Assembly: GCA_022496805.1 (NCBI GenBank)
Contig: CM040088.1
Location: 23,281,001 to 23,345,000, forward strand
Length of the DNA stretch: 64,000 bases
Direction: 5' to 3'
Source: Pohlia nutans
Lineage: Eukaryota; Streptophyta; Bryopsida; Bryales; Mniaceae
Positions 1-11,856 of the stretch are shown here, in pieces. The notes under the pieces were generated by a model. That model saw nothing but the letters and a program-made list of their open reading frames with translations. It was not told the origin of the DNA and did no database searches. How positions within the stretch are numbered: position 1 is the stretch's first letter; every line of letters begins with the position of its first letter. The translations under genes were made by a program, and so were the position numbers.

Positions 1-51
1 TTGAAGTGATAGGGGTTAGGCATATGTTTAATTGTTCCATAACTTGGTATT

Positions 52-628
52 TTAACCCCTAAATGCCTAGAGCCCTCTCCAAATTCGGCAATTTTGCAAT
101 GATGCATTATTAAATGCAACTTAGAGGGATATTTTGAACTTGATATATCAATAAAAGTTGTACATTATGAATTTTAGATTCTATCCATACGGTTATATCT
201 ATGATTGCTATTACCAATAATTTTGTATGAAATTTGAAACGTGAAATTCAAAATTATTTTGTAATTCAATTACGAATAAGATATTGACAATCTACGGATG
301 AAATTCATTGTGATTGGTTGAAATGTAATACTCTAAGTGTAGTGATTTTTGGAGATTTTTTGGTTGCTTAATTATACGAGTTGACTTTTTTTTAGAACAC
401 TTTTACACTGAAATCTTCATTATTTTGGATGAATCACTACAGCATGAAATGAGGCATTAAAATTTCATAAATCATCCCCTTTCTAATCAGATCACATAGG
501 CATGAAGCTAACTTCCCATAGAATCTACAGTAAAATTTCCACTCTGCTAAAGTGCATGGCGGATGAGAAATTATGGATGAAATCTGTACATCGTCCAGAA
601 AATGGACGCTTAGGCAGTTAGGGGTTAA
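52..628. repeat. TTAA-flanked MITE-like element, 577-bp family
   Basis: The element begins TTAACCCCTAAATGCC and ends GGCAGTTAGGGGTTAA. The same 577-bp unit recurs inverted at 9279-9855 and, more diverged, at 41130-41726. It has no coding capacity. The TTAA at each end would be the duplicated target, and CCCCTAAA the inverted-repeat tip. Confidence 0.75.
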
Positions 629-1429
629 CAAATAATACAAATGATAGGGATTAAGCGTGTGCTTGACTCCCAACACTAGGAATTTTAAAAAATAATCAAA
701 ATGATAGGGGTAAGGCATATGCCTAACCCATCACTTGATATTGTAAAAAATAATTGCAAGTGATTGGGGGGTTTGGCATATGCCTAACCCTCATTACTTG
801 CAATTTCAAAAATTAATTGAAGTGATAGGGGTACATAGTGTCAAAAATTCTCAGGGTACATAGTGTCAAAAATGCTCAGGAGTGGGAAAATGAGAGAAAA
901 AAAAGAGATTTGTTTTTTTTAATTTTTTATGTGCCACATGGACCCCCTTGAGGGGGTGCCACATGGCCAAACCACAAAAAAAAGCCAGAATTGGAAAAAT
1001 AGGCCAAAAGAAGCCCAAAAAATCCAAAAAATTATCAAAGGAAGCTAAAATTGGAAAAAAAAGCCCCAAAAATTGCTTTTGTTTGGGCTCCAGTATACAC
1101 AAGCACCTATTCGATTCCGTCCACTCGCACTTGAGGGGGCTGTACAGGATAGCAATTAATTCGGCAGGAATATACACCGTACCTAAGGAGCAAGAGCTAA
1201 CAAGTCTGAGCTTGAACAGTCGGTGATGTGCAGGTGTTAATCAAGTCGTGTGTGTGAAGTGCACAGAAGCTGCTTGCAAGCTGCTCCCTGTTCAGACTTC
1301 TCCGAGTCTTCAGTATTTGGCTGTGGCAAGAATTGGGTAAGATTCAGATGTCTTCACGGGATGCACACGGATCATCCATTCCACACCTGTGTTACTGTAC
1401 CTCGAACTGTCGCCCTTAATGTCGATCGC

Positions 1430-1830
1430 TCATCGCCATCGCCGGGAGACCAGGCCTCATCGCCATCGCCGGGAGACCAGGCGCCATCGCCGGGAGACCA
1501 GGCGCCATCGCCAGACTGAGACAAAAAAAAAATTCAGAATTCCTCGCCCATCGCCATCGCCGGGAGACCTCGCCATCGCCAGAACCTCAAACCCCGGGTG
1601 AGCATTTCGCCATCGCAGAGCATTTCGCCTTCGCGGGGAAAACAAGCGCAGAGAACCTCAAACCCACGAGCGCCGGGTGAGCAGCAGGAGCGCCGGGTGA
1701 GCACCAGCACCAAAAGCGATGACGAAGAACTCCCGATCACTCACTCACGAGCGCCGGGTGAGCAGCAGGAGCGCCGGGTGAGCAGCAGCAGCAAAAGCGA
1801 TGACGAAGAACTTCCCCTTCTGCGCCAACG
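1430..1830. repeat. GC-rich minisatellite
   Basis: Units resembling CATCGCCGGGAGACCAGGC repeat around 1433-1590, and units resembling CGCCGGGTGAGCAGCAGGAG repeat around 1672-1795. The open frames crossing them in several phases have repetitive translations and are not believable genes. Confidence 0.6.
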
Positions 1831-2496
1831 GACCTTCTGTACCAACGTGGCGCCAACGTGGCCGTCTTTTTTTATTTTGAAAATCTCCGACGTGTACCCC
1901 CTTTTGCTGCATTCCCGCATTTCGGGGGCCCCGGGTTTTCCGGGCCACCTCCGAAATTTTTTTTGGGGTCATAGGGGTTAGGTCATTTTATTTTGTTGGA
2001 ATTTTTAAGTGTTGGAAGATTAGGCTTATGCCTAACCCTTTAATTATTCTATTTTGTTGGAAATTATAAGTGTTGGGAATCACGCATGTGCTTTACCCTC
2101 AGACATTTTATTTTGTTGAAAATTGTAAGTGTTTGGGGGTTAGGCATATGCCTAACCCTCTGATATTTTATTCTCCTATCACATCCAAGTATTTCAAGGT
2201 TAGCATATGTATACCTCGGCTCTGATATTACGTTTTGCTATTAGATGCAGTTTTTGGGGGATTAGGCATACGTCTAACCCCCTAAATCACTATAATAATT
2301 ATTTTTAATTCTAGGTGTTGGAGTGTTGGACATAATTATGCATAACCTATTAACTTCCCATTACTTGGTATTTCAAAAATTAGTTAAAGTGATAGAAGTT
2401 GGGCGTATGTTTAACCCCATCACTTAGTAGTTTACACAATAATTGCAAGTGATGCAGCCTAGTAGAAATCTTGTTCAATGTGATAGGTCTTTTATA

Positions 2497-2581
2497 ACTA
2501 AATATCCGTTCCAGTGACTTGTCTTTAGTGACTCAAAATCAATTTTGAATCACTACAGACAAGTCACAACAAACATTTAGT
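2497..2581. repeat. 85-bp hairpin element
   Basis: The arms around GTGACTTGTC and GACAAGTCAC pair over about 33 bases with a short AT-rich loop. It is a small foldback sequence of unknown family inside the repeat-rich block. Confidence 0.5.
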
Positions 2582-2908
2582 CATTAATGAATGTCACATC
2601 AGACAAAATTTGTACTACTGGAGGGTTAGGCATATAGTATATACATGAAAACATATAAAATCTACAACACTCCAAAAGCATAAACCTAAACTCTAAAAAA
2701 ATTTAAAACATAATTTGAAAAAACTTAAATAACTGTATGGAGGTCAAACTTTGCCAATGGTTTAATTCAAGAATTACATTATTTTTCGGCATATATTTCC
2801 ATAGCATATTTATGCTTTTCCCATTCATACACTGTTCTACCAAAAAATTTACAATGTGCAATTTTAGAAGGGCATGTGCACTTTTAACGAAATGGGTGTT
2901 TTGAATTC

Positions 2909-3211
2909 ATGTATTGTCACGACAGATTCTCTCCAGAAAATATAATTATTGAAACTCAAAAATATGAATCACTAAGTAATTACATCTCCAACATAGGATG
3001 GAAAGTAGACCCACTCATTGTACTTATTTTAGGAGCTAGAGCAGCCACGCACATTCCCTCTATGAAAATTATAGAAGAAAATTTTCACATACTTGAAACA
3101 CAAATCAAACTGACACCTTTAAGGAATTTAACACCATGCCATGTCCTTCCTCCTCCATAAAAGAAAAATACAAAATAATCAACCATTACCTATAAACCTA
3201 TACCCACCTTG
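2909..3211 (+). pseudogene. Possible non-LTR retrotransposon reverse-transcriptase tail, remnant
   Basis: An 83-codon frame directly outside the terminus at 2900 reads KYESLSNYISNIGWKV and then LILGARAATHIPS. The pattern of K-x-Y-x-x-L, a GW pair, a short hydrophobic strand and GAR/GCR resembles the C-terminal end of RTE- or LINE-type polymerases after the catalytic domain. No catalytic reverse-transcriptase motif is present. The frame seems to be host sequence into which the adjacent element inserted. The family call is tentative. Confidence 0.3.
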
Positions 3212-3320
3212 AAAACAAAAAACAAGACTCTTTTGTACTAACAAAAAATCCATTATTTATTTATTTAGCTATATATTTGGCTAATGGTTCCGTGATTTCT
3301 AGTTATCGGTCATTAAAGTG

Positions 3321-3990
3321 TCTACCCTCAAAAGAGGGGAGTAGTCCTGTACCACTAGTCCTTTGTTATGTGGACATGGAATCAAGGGTGGGTTGAACAA
3401 ACACTTTATTCACGCCGCCTTCAAAAGAGCATTGTAGTTACTCCAAAATATCAATGCCACCTAATAGAACTTGCATTAATCCCTAAGCATCTAAAACACC
3501 CATTTTGGCCATACTTGGTTGTTTTTCAATCAAACACTAATTTTCACCTAGTTCCTAATTTCAAATGAAAATAGTCCCAACTAGGAAAGTGCATGTGGGG
3601 GCTATGTTCTACTTTCTAAACCAATTTACTCCATACTATTTTTCAAAATTGTTAAAATTGCGTTTTTTACAACACTTTAAAGCTAAAATCCGAAAATTTC
3701 AATATACACTAGAGTTATCCGTAAAGGCACCCCTCTTCATTTTTCTATGCTTTATCATAGGTGACCCCCCCGGGTTGCAAGGTTGGCATGAACAATTCAC
3801 TTGGTTCTCTTTTGGTGTGGGGGAATATGAACTTTGTGATGGGGGGCATGACTAAGGGAACTCGGATAAATAGAAACTCTGGTCTTTTTTAGAGGCCGGT
3901 GTGAATGAAGTGTTTATTTGTTTTGAGAATGAGTTAGTGCCCACTGGACAAAGAGCCATTGGTGCAAGACTACTCTCCCCTTTTGAGGAG
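3321..3990. repeat. Foldback element with about 90-bp arms
   Basis: The left arm (about 3321-3420, starting CTACCCTCAAAAGAGGGGAG) is an imperfect reverse complement of the right arm (about 3890-3990, ending CTCCCCTTTTGAGGAG). The roughly 480-bp interior has no recognisable gene. Confidence 0.55.
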
Positions 3991-4968
3991 AAAGGAACTC
4001 ATGAATAGTGTAGGCTAGCCTTGAGGGAGCTTCATGTTGCATTGGGATGACCATGAGGTTAATGTGCCCTAATACTTCTGGTCTTGTTTCTGCATGTTTT
4101 CAACACAATATAGAACTAGTTTAGCAACCTTTGTGAGAAGAGGGAATCTGCAAGAAAGCACCCTGAGTTTTCAAAAGAAATCCTCTTTGAGCTAACTTTA
4201 TGGATAACTCTACTACTTGAAAAGTTTCTTTATTGAATTTCTTTTTATTTAAGCTCAAAATGCAAGCCACCTACACCTTTTTGTCATCACTATTGTTTAC
4301 ATTTTCCCAAAAAAATCATGGTAAATATGTTCAACAATAATTTATATGAGAAAAATACCACAAAATATAACATATTTTAAAATGTGAGAAATTGATGAGG
4401 TTTGACCAAGTTACTGTAGCACAGTTCTTTAACTCTTTGACGCGCCAGCATCCATATAATGAACGATGAACAAATTGCAACCTTTCTCAACACTACATCC
4501 TGTACAATTTTTCATCCATCCAAATTTCTCTTGGTTCTTGTGCTAGTTGACCATCATATTTGTATAGTATGGATCTTCAAAATAAGATATTGTGAATTAT
4601 TTAAAAACAACACAATTGGATTATATCAAGTTTCATTCTTAGTTCAAAAAGTGAGAACTTAAACATGATTTTCCAAATTAAGTAGAATCAAATTATGGAA
4701 ACCATACCATCTTGTAGTGCATGTTATTTCAATTTCATTACAATGTTTTTTTTTTTTTAAATTGTGTGAATTTGAGATTTTCAATTGAATTTCAAGAGAA
4801 AACCTTGTAAAATGAATTAAAAAATGTTAATAAAAAATATGATGAATCCAACCGTACAGATGTGAGCTTCACGTTGACATTTACAACTTAGCTTTGCACA
4901 TCAACTCCATTTTTTTTTTCATCAAACATTTTATAGTGAATCTTTGAAAAACATGTTGAATCGGGACG
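3991..4968. other. AT-rich intergenic stretch
   Basis: I see no gene, no RNA and no clear element boundary here. Short frames have no family features. Confidence 0.5.
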
Positions 4969-6923
4969 TTAACCCCTAAAGGTTGGGCCTATGACCATGG
5001 AATCATGTTTTATTTGTCACACTCAATTTTGCGACTAAAAATAATACAAGAATTCAACTTTATATTTTTTGTAGATGAAGCCTCATGTCTACTACAAATC
5101 ATAAATTTTTCATAAATTTTGGTGAAAATTTTGAAATTACTATGGTTTTTTGAAATGATTGTAAAGAGAATTCCTATCAATTACAAAATGTACTAGAAAA
5201 TTCCGATTATTTTACCAAAGCTGTAAATTACAATGAAGAAAAGTTCAGTAAATGAAAATCATATGTGTATCTAAATTTAGAAAAAAATTCTACACCTTGG
5301 TAATACCTATTGAACTTGTAGCTACAATAAAACACTCAATTTTTAATTTCTTTCAAAAATTCAAAGTGGAGTAGAAACTAGACTTGGCAAGCTTTATTTT
5401 GTTAGTTTACCCCTAGAGGACCGGGGGTTTTTTAGCTTAGCTCTTGTTTTCTTGACTAGCTCTTATGACAAGCTCATTTCCTCATTGGTGTGGGTTAATT
5501 TTGACGATCGGCACTGTTGAAATTAAAGAAGACTTACATAGCTTTTGTATGAAAAAAGGATCAACAAAATCGCACAATTTTTGAGAAAATGCCATCGTTG
5601 AGAAGATTGATGGAACTTGTTTAGGGTATTTTGTACATATGCTGAAATCGGATTGATCAAAAGTGCTCCAAAAATTCTGAAATTTCTACCATACATAATG
5701 ATCATCATTTTGAATATGCACAAAAAATTTCACATAATTTGGAGGTGTGAGGAGAAAGATATGAGGGTCTCAAGTGACGCCCAAATGACCTCCTTGTAGC
5801 TCAAAAAATCACCAAAAATCGCACACTGCATGAAATTTCGATCAAGAAGTACCCACGGATTCAGCTCTCAAAAAGAACTAGGGTCTCTTTGTTGCTCACC
5901 TTACAATTCACGGTCCAGCAACTCGAATCTCCTCACTTTCTAGTTCCAGAAGCCACGTGGTGGCCTCGTGGTCCTTTAGGGTTTAAGCTCAAATGCAATG
6001 GAACTCATTTTCATGGCCTAAATTTAGTTTAAGCAGAACAAGCAAAAAAAAATTAAAATACACTACACAGTGAACCGTTTTTACAACTCTTTTTGTAGTT
6101 GGGACCCCATGTAAAATCTAAAAATAGTTTGAATGATCTGAATTTCACTGGAAGAGGTGGCATGACCAAGCAAAGTCCTTCACAAAAATGCCTTTAACCC
6201 TTTAACCCCTAAACGCCGCCCAGACCAAAAATTGGCTTATGAATGAAGCTGACTGTTCAATTCCAACTGCTACGGGGATGATTTCCATCCAATTCTTTAT
6301 GTGAAGGGCTTTGCTTGGTGATGCCACCCATTCAAGTTAAATTCAAATCATTCAAGCTATTTTTGGATTTTACATAGGGTCCCAACAAAAAGAGTCGTAA
6401 AAACGGTTCACCGTGTAGTGTATTTTGAATTTTTTTGCTTGTTCTAAATTTAGGCCATGAAAATAAGTTCCTTTGCATTTGAGCTTAACTAGCAAAATGA
6501 AGCTTGCCAAGTCTAATTTCTACTCCACTTTGAAATTTTGGAAAATTTTGAAAATTGAGTGTTTTATTGTAGTTACAAGTTCAGTAGGTATCACCAAGGT
6601 GTAGCAAAATTTCTAAATTTAGATACACGGATGATTTTCTTTAACTGAACTTTTCTTCATTGTAATTTACACCGTAGGTAAAAAAATCGGAATTTTCTAG
6701 TACATTTTGTAATTGATAGGAATTTTCTTTACAATCACTTCATAAAACCTTAGTAATTTCAAATTTTCACCAAAATTTATGAAAAATTCATGATTTGTAG
6801 AAGACATGTGACTTCATCTACTAAAAATATAAATTTGAATTCTGGTATTATTTTGAGTAGCAAAATTGAGTGTGACAGATAAAACATGATTCCATGGTCA
6901 TAGGCCCAACCTTTAGGGGTTAA
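4969..6923. mobile_element. Long foldback element of the TTAA-CCCCTAAA superfamily
   Basis: It starts TTAACCCCTAAAGGTTGGG and ends CCCAACCTTTAGGGGTTAA. About 430 bp at each end (4969-5400 and 6490-6923) are inverted copies. A further inner pair (about 5960-6180 and 6290-6490) continues the palindrome, with a loop near 6190-6280 that holds another CCCCTAAA tip. About 550 bp at 5400-5950 interrupts the left arm. No transposase frame is present. Confidence 0.7.
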
Positions 6924-7141
6924 GGGTGAACATTCAAGAATGGAACCAGCGGTCGGAGAGCTTGTGCAACTCACGAAACCTGTCTTCGGCTTACTATTGT
7001 GCAGGAGAAAGAAATGTCAATCAACCACGAGCTTTATTAAAATGTGCATCTGTTGTTGCAATAGACAATGGTTATCATTCCAGCCATCACTAAGTTCTAC
7101 ACACTTGTGATATGACAAAAACTTCAGTGTCAATAACGTCT

Positions 7142-8286
7142 CTAAACTTTGGGTCTATTTGACGACTCCGCCTTCTTGGTGATCTGCTGTAGCAGAGGTT
7201 TCACAGAAGCACAGTGTGTCGACTTGTTGTCACAGCCGTCACAGCATTTCTGCAGGTTCAGAATTGCCTGAAGACACCTGAACACATACACGGTAGAATG
7301 GATCAATAGATATTAGTAACTCATCATCCAACGAGTATCTCAGTTCGGTAAGAAATGAGTTTTTATTACACTGCACACCACAGATCGAAGGAGTTGGAAT
7401 TTAGAGCAATTATAGCATTACAAAAATGTTCGACCAACCTATAAACGATCCAGGCAATATGTGAACACTCCTGCCACAAACTGGCTTGAGTTCCATTAAG
7501 CAATCCACTTACCGATGAGACGTACCGTTGGTTCTAGATTTACGAAGATGCAATACAAGACTCCAGTAGACATAATGCACCGAAACTAAATTAGGAAATG
7601 CTCTCGCAAATCAGAGTATTAGTTGTTATTATATAGTGATCACACAAAGCTGTACAGAGACAAACTCTGAATTACTTATGACACACAATGTTACGACGCA
7701 GAAGGTCTGTCCGGATTTTAGATCATCTTTATGTAAAATTTGGTACCTATCTCTGCAGACCACTTCTTCCATATTTGAATTGAAGGGGAAACTGAAAATC
7801 AACTGAAGTTTTACGGGAGGGTACTCGTGCTAATCTCTCTTATTAACACTGAGAGATCCCGCCTTCAGCTCTATAATCCCAGCTTGAAACAAGCATGTAA
7901 AATAAAAAAATCCCATCAACGGTACGTGTATACATCAGACCGAAATCTGAATCAAAATTTCCTCAGAATGGCGCTGTCATAAAAATTGGTCCAGACAAAC
8001 TACCATACAAACCACTACATCTCTATTCAGGAGACAGTGAGTTGCCAGAAACCCGTTGAGAAAGCTCTCTATACTGATGCCCTACACACGGTAACATCAA
8101 ACAGTAAACCTAAAATAAACCACCACCAGAACGCCATTCATTTGAAATCCAAGGACGTAAGAAATACATCACCAAACCCTAAACCAACAGAGCAGGCGCA
8201 TACCTTTCAGGATTGAAGGCGTTCTTCGTTGAGCATGACTGAATGTCACACGCCTGCTGCTTGCATGGTTCCTTGACAACAGGCAT
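7142..8286 (-). CDS. CMC4: CMC4-like twin Cx9C mitochondrial intermembrane-space protein, two exons
   Basis: Exon 1 is 8204-8286 and exon 2 is 7142-7277. They join in phase across a 926-bp intron (donor GTATGC, acceptor TTCAG) to give 72 residues. The protein starts MPVVKEPCKQQACDIQSC and has two Cx9C pairs, the first inside EPCKQQACDIQSC and the second in RCLQAILNLQKCC. It ends with a basic tail. This is the coiled-coil helix-coiled-coil helix (CHCH) fold of CMC4 proteins, which are oxidised by the Mia40 relay in the intermembrane space. Length fits the family (about 65-75 residues). The start codon lies 103 bp downstream of the SMAP stop on the same strand, so the two may share a transcript. 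Confidence 0.85.
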
Positions 8287-8389
8287 CGCTTAATAAGTAT
8301 CCTACTTCTCCAATAATCAAAACGCAAAAACTCCCCCAAAACAATCACGCAGCAAATTAAAGGCCCGGAAAGTTAGAACTGAAGACTCT

Positions 8390-8581
8390 CTAGGCCAAAT
8401 CGGTGTCGTCAAAGTCGTCCTCGAAGTCGTTGAAGAAATCGGCGTCGGAGGGCTTGTGGTCGACCGCCGCGTCGCCGAGGAGCTCCAGCGCATCACCGTC
8501 CACGTCCACGTCCATAGCCACGCCTGCCACTCCGTCATCCAGGTCCGGCATGAACAGCCCTGCTCCGGGAAATGCCTTCAT
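8390..8581 (-). CDS. SMAP1: Small acidic protein of the SMAP1/SMAP2 family
   Basis: The 63-residue protein begins MKAFPGAGLFMPDLDDG and ends with the acidic aromatic stretch DADFFNDFEDDFDDTDLA. That tail, the phenylalanine/aspartate-rich signature, is the hallmark of plant SMAP proteins. In Arabidopsis these act in the response to the synthetic auxin 2,4-D and interact with the COP9 signalosome. The frame stays open to an upstream ATG at 8674, but the shorter start matches the family length of about 60-70. No intron is seen in the coding part. Function in this species is inferred from the family. Confidence 0.75.
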   Translation of the reverse strand: MKAFPGAGLFMPDLDDGVAGVAMDVDVDGDALELLGDAAVDHKPSDADFFNDFEDDFDDTDLA

Positions 8582-8967
8582 GCTTGACGACGCCGTGGTT
8601 GGTTGCTCGCTCGCTCCGGTGCTCAAGAACGCATTACAAGTGTCGAACCTCGAAGCCTCCTTGCACAAACACAAAAGTTTCTGTGAAACCCTACACTACG
8701 GTGAGCTCTTAAGCTACAATGTCACAGAAATCGGACTGAAATCAAAACTCTTCGATGCTCGAATGCTGCAAAGCCCAAACCGCTGAAGCTCGGGGAGGTT
8801 CCGACATTTGTAGGGCCTCTGCTCTGGCTATGGCGGTGAGGAGCTTGGCTATGGCGGACAATCGTCCTCCGACGGTGTTTTTCGTTCGTCGATGCTTCTC
8901 GTTGAGAACGGAACTGCTGGCCTCCGTCAATGACTTCATCCTCGGCTGTAAGGTGAAGGCACCTCAT
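8582..8967 (-). other. Probable 5' leader and promoter of the SMAP-CMC4 locus
   Basis: This GC-richer stretch upstream of SMAP has overlapping open frames on both strands but no recognisable protein. It most likely holds the leader and promoter. Confidence 0.35.
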
Positions 8968-9056
8968 TTTGGACATTTTCGTTGATGATCTTTGAATGCT
9001 TTTAAAAACATTTTGGACATTTTCGTTGATGATCTTTGAATGCTTTTAAAAACATT
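8968..9056. repeat. Tandem duplication of a 44-bp unit
   Basis: The unit containing TTGGACATTTTCGTTGATG is present twice in a row and nearly identical, so the duplication is recent. Confidence 0.7.
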
Positions 9057-9278
9057 TTTTCACGTTCCAATCGTAGGATCTTGTACTTCTAAGCCTCATA
9101 AACCATCCCTCAAAATTTCAAAACATTCAACCATACGGATGTCAAGATTATAGCAAATGAACTTGAGAATTTGAAATTTCAAGCCCTGAAGAATCCAAGC
9201 AGCCTTACTTTGATGGGCTCTCAAACCCCAAAAAAGTTGAAATGATGTGCCATTTTGACCATCCTCTAGATGAGGTAG

Positions 9279-9855
9279 TTAACCCCTAACTGCCTAAGCG
9301 TCCATTTTTTGGACGATGTACAGATTTCATCCATAATTTCTCATCCGTCATGAACTTTTAGCAGTGTGGAATTTTTATTGTAGATTCTATGGGAAGTCAG
9401 CTTCATGCATATGTGATCTGATTAGAAAGGGGATGATTTGTGAAATTTTTATGCCTCATTTCATGTTGTAGTGTTCCACTAAAAATTTCAAAGATTTTAG
9501 TCTAAAAGTGCTCTTGAAAAATTCAACTCATAAAATTAAGCAACCAAAAAATCTCCCAAAATCACTACACTTAGAGTATTACATTTCAACCAATCACAAA
9601 AAATTTCATCTGTAGATTGTCAATATCTTATTAGTAATTGAATTACAAAATAATTTTGAATTTCACGTTTCAAATTTTATACAAAATTATTGGTAATAGC
9701 AATCATAGATCTAACCATATGGATAGAATCTAAAATTCATAATGTAAAACTTTTATTCATATATCAAGTTCAAAATATCCTTCTAAGTTGCATTTTATAA
9801 TGCATCTTTGCAAAACTGCCGAATTTGGAGAGGGCTCTAGGCATTTAGGGGTTAA
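9279..9855. repeat. TTAA-flanked MITE-like element, inverted copy of 52-628
   Basis: It has the same 577-bp length as the copy at 52-628, in opposite orientation, with TTAACCCCTAACTGCC and GCATTTAGGGGTTAA ends. It is non-coding. Confidence 0.75.
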
Positions 9856-11856
9856 CAAGATGCATGATTCAATTTGATTGGATGTTCAATTCATTAGCAT
9901 TTTTTCAAAGACCTTGTAATGGGTGGAAGTATGATGGGAAGCAAGAGATTTTGGCTAAATTAGATTATCCCTTCAATTCTTCTCTAATTGAATGAGCCCA
10001 CAACTCATGGCATGCAACTCTTGTGTGCTGGAGTCAATTTCCTTTGAGGTGCTCAATGAATTTCATTGGCTTAAATTTTTTGGCAAGCCTACCCGAAGTG
10101 TTGACGCTGCCTTTCAACATTGAGGTATTTCACTTTGAAAAATTCCCCTAAATGGATTTTTGACCGGATGAACATAATTCCAATTGCATTGCAAAGAAGA
10201 CTCGTTTACCTATGACATCATATTTTTTATTTTGAAAAAAAGTTAAATTTTTAGATCTAGGCAGCCTAGGAAAAGTGTCAGAATAAGTACCTTTTTTAGA
10301 CCTAGGCAACCTAGGCACCCAATAAATCTTAAATCCAGTCACTTGTCATTCAATCAAAAAGCTTTTATAAGTGTGCAGAATTTGGATGTTAGGATGCAAT
10401 TCTTGATACTGTTTGTGTCGGGAAAATCACCACTTCATTGCACAAGTGGGATATGATTAACTTTTCACTTTTAAAATTCTTATAAACTACATATTAGTTG
10501 AGATTTTGAAAATAAACAAAAAATTACACTTTTATTCCTAAATCTTATCTATCTATTAGCTAAAGATAGTCCCAATTCAATTTTCAAAAAATTCCAACCA
10601 CAATAGCTTAAATGGGCGGTTTTAGGTGCCTCCAACTAAACTCCATCTTGAAAAGGAGATGTTGTTACTCATTGGTTAGACAAAAATTCATGAAAATGAT
10701 GACATTGAATCGTGCAACCTTTTTAAGGTATCTCTAACAGGACAATGTGCATATTCAACATTCATGTTCAACATTTATCAACTTCGACAAATCAACTTCA
10801 ACATTGTTTAGTCATTTATATTATAGAAACATGAAAAATAAATGAAAAAAATCACCATATACATAAATGTACATAAAGAATAGCTATTATGAAAAGATAA
10901 ATAAACATTTATTAGAAAGGACAAATAAAGAGTACTTATACTGATTGGAGGGTACTGTACAGTACAATGACACTTCACAATAAAGGCTTTTGCTTTCTTT
11001 TTTAAAAACTAGGCTTTTAATGAACTGATACTTTCAATACCAGTAGATGATTTTCCAATAAACTGAAGCTTTTCAATGAAGAATTTTTTGAGAAAATTGA
11101 ACATGCTTGGAGGATAAGGGGTGGATAAACAACACAGTTTTCAAGCAGGGACAAGACACAGGATGATGAAGAATAGCGATGCTCAATTGCATAGGACATA
11201 ACATTTTTGAGCAGTCTTGGCTTAGTCCGTTTGGTATCATTTCTCAACAGTAGAAATGATGCTTCTACAGTAGCATTGTAAAGCTTCAATTTATTGAAAA
11301 GGACCATACCAAACCAAAGCAGTTCAAGAATGTTATGAAACTCTACCAAACATGAAATAGCATTCTAAACTGCCCTCTGTACGTTCCAACATTCCTGTAA
11401 CCTGGTGTTGTAATGCAATCAAACAATCGTATCGGTGTATTATTCCAATCAGACGAAGAAGCATTAAATGGACTGGTGGAAGAAAGACACACAGTTCTTG
11501 CAACTGAAGGAGGGCCACACTAGGCTGGTAAACTGACTGGCACATCATCCCTGTAAATGTCAAAAGTCTAGATCTGATTTGTTTGCACTGAAAATAGCTT
11601 AAATTCTAAAACTTATCTTGAGTTCTCGAACTGAGAGTCAATTTCTCAAACGCCAAGTCATGCCAGAATTTTAAAAAGCCAGTCAATTCGTAACTGGAGA
11701 AAAAGTTTGTGCAGTAGACGAACTAAAACCTTGCAAACCCTCCAAACGCTTTGGTGGAGTGTCAGATTCAAAGAGGCCAACATGTTAAGACTCTAGAGCC
11801 ACTCCCGTTTGGAGAAAAAACCATGTGATGACAAAATTGGAATCTGTGATCCGCTT
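9856..11856. other. Intergenic stretch downstream of the mS41-like gene
   Basis: I found no recognisable gene. The open frames on the minus strand at 11017-11563 have no family features and no supporting splice sites, although part may be 3' untranslated sequence of the mS41-like gene. Confidence 0.4.

Larger units (their letters stand above)
640..2900. mobile_element. Fragment of the 25-38 kb element family
   Basis: Hairpin units with a GGCATATGCC core occur at about 640-835 and 1975-2460. They flank a GC-rich block (840-1975). About 230 bp at 2640-2875 is the reverse complement of 25034-25320, next to the left terminus of the large element, and 2876-2900 carries the same terminal motif (CACTTTTAACGAAATGGG). 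This looks like a cargo-bearing, gene-less derivative with its right terminus in place. Its left terminus is not visible and may have been lost where the 52-628 element lies. Confidence 0.55.

Noticed and set aside
1250..1981. Several open frames on both strands in the GC-rich block
   Set aside because: Their translations are minisatellite repeats in all phases.
11017..11563. Minus-strand frames of 76-110 codons
   Set aside because: No homology pattern, no consistent splice sites; probably chance or untranslated sequence.
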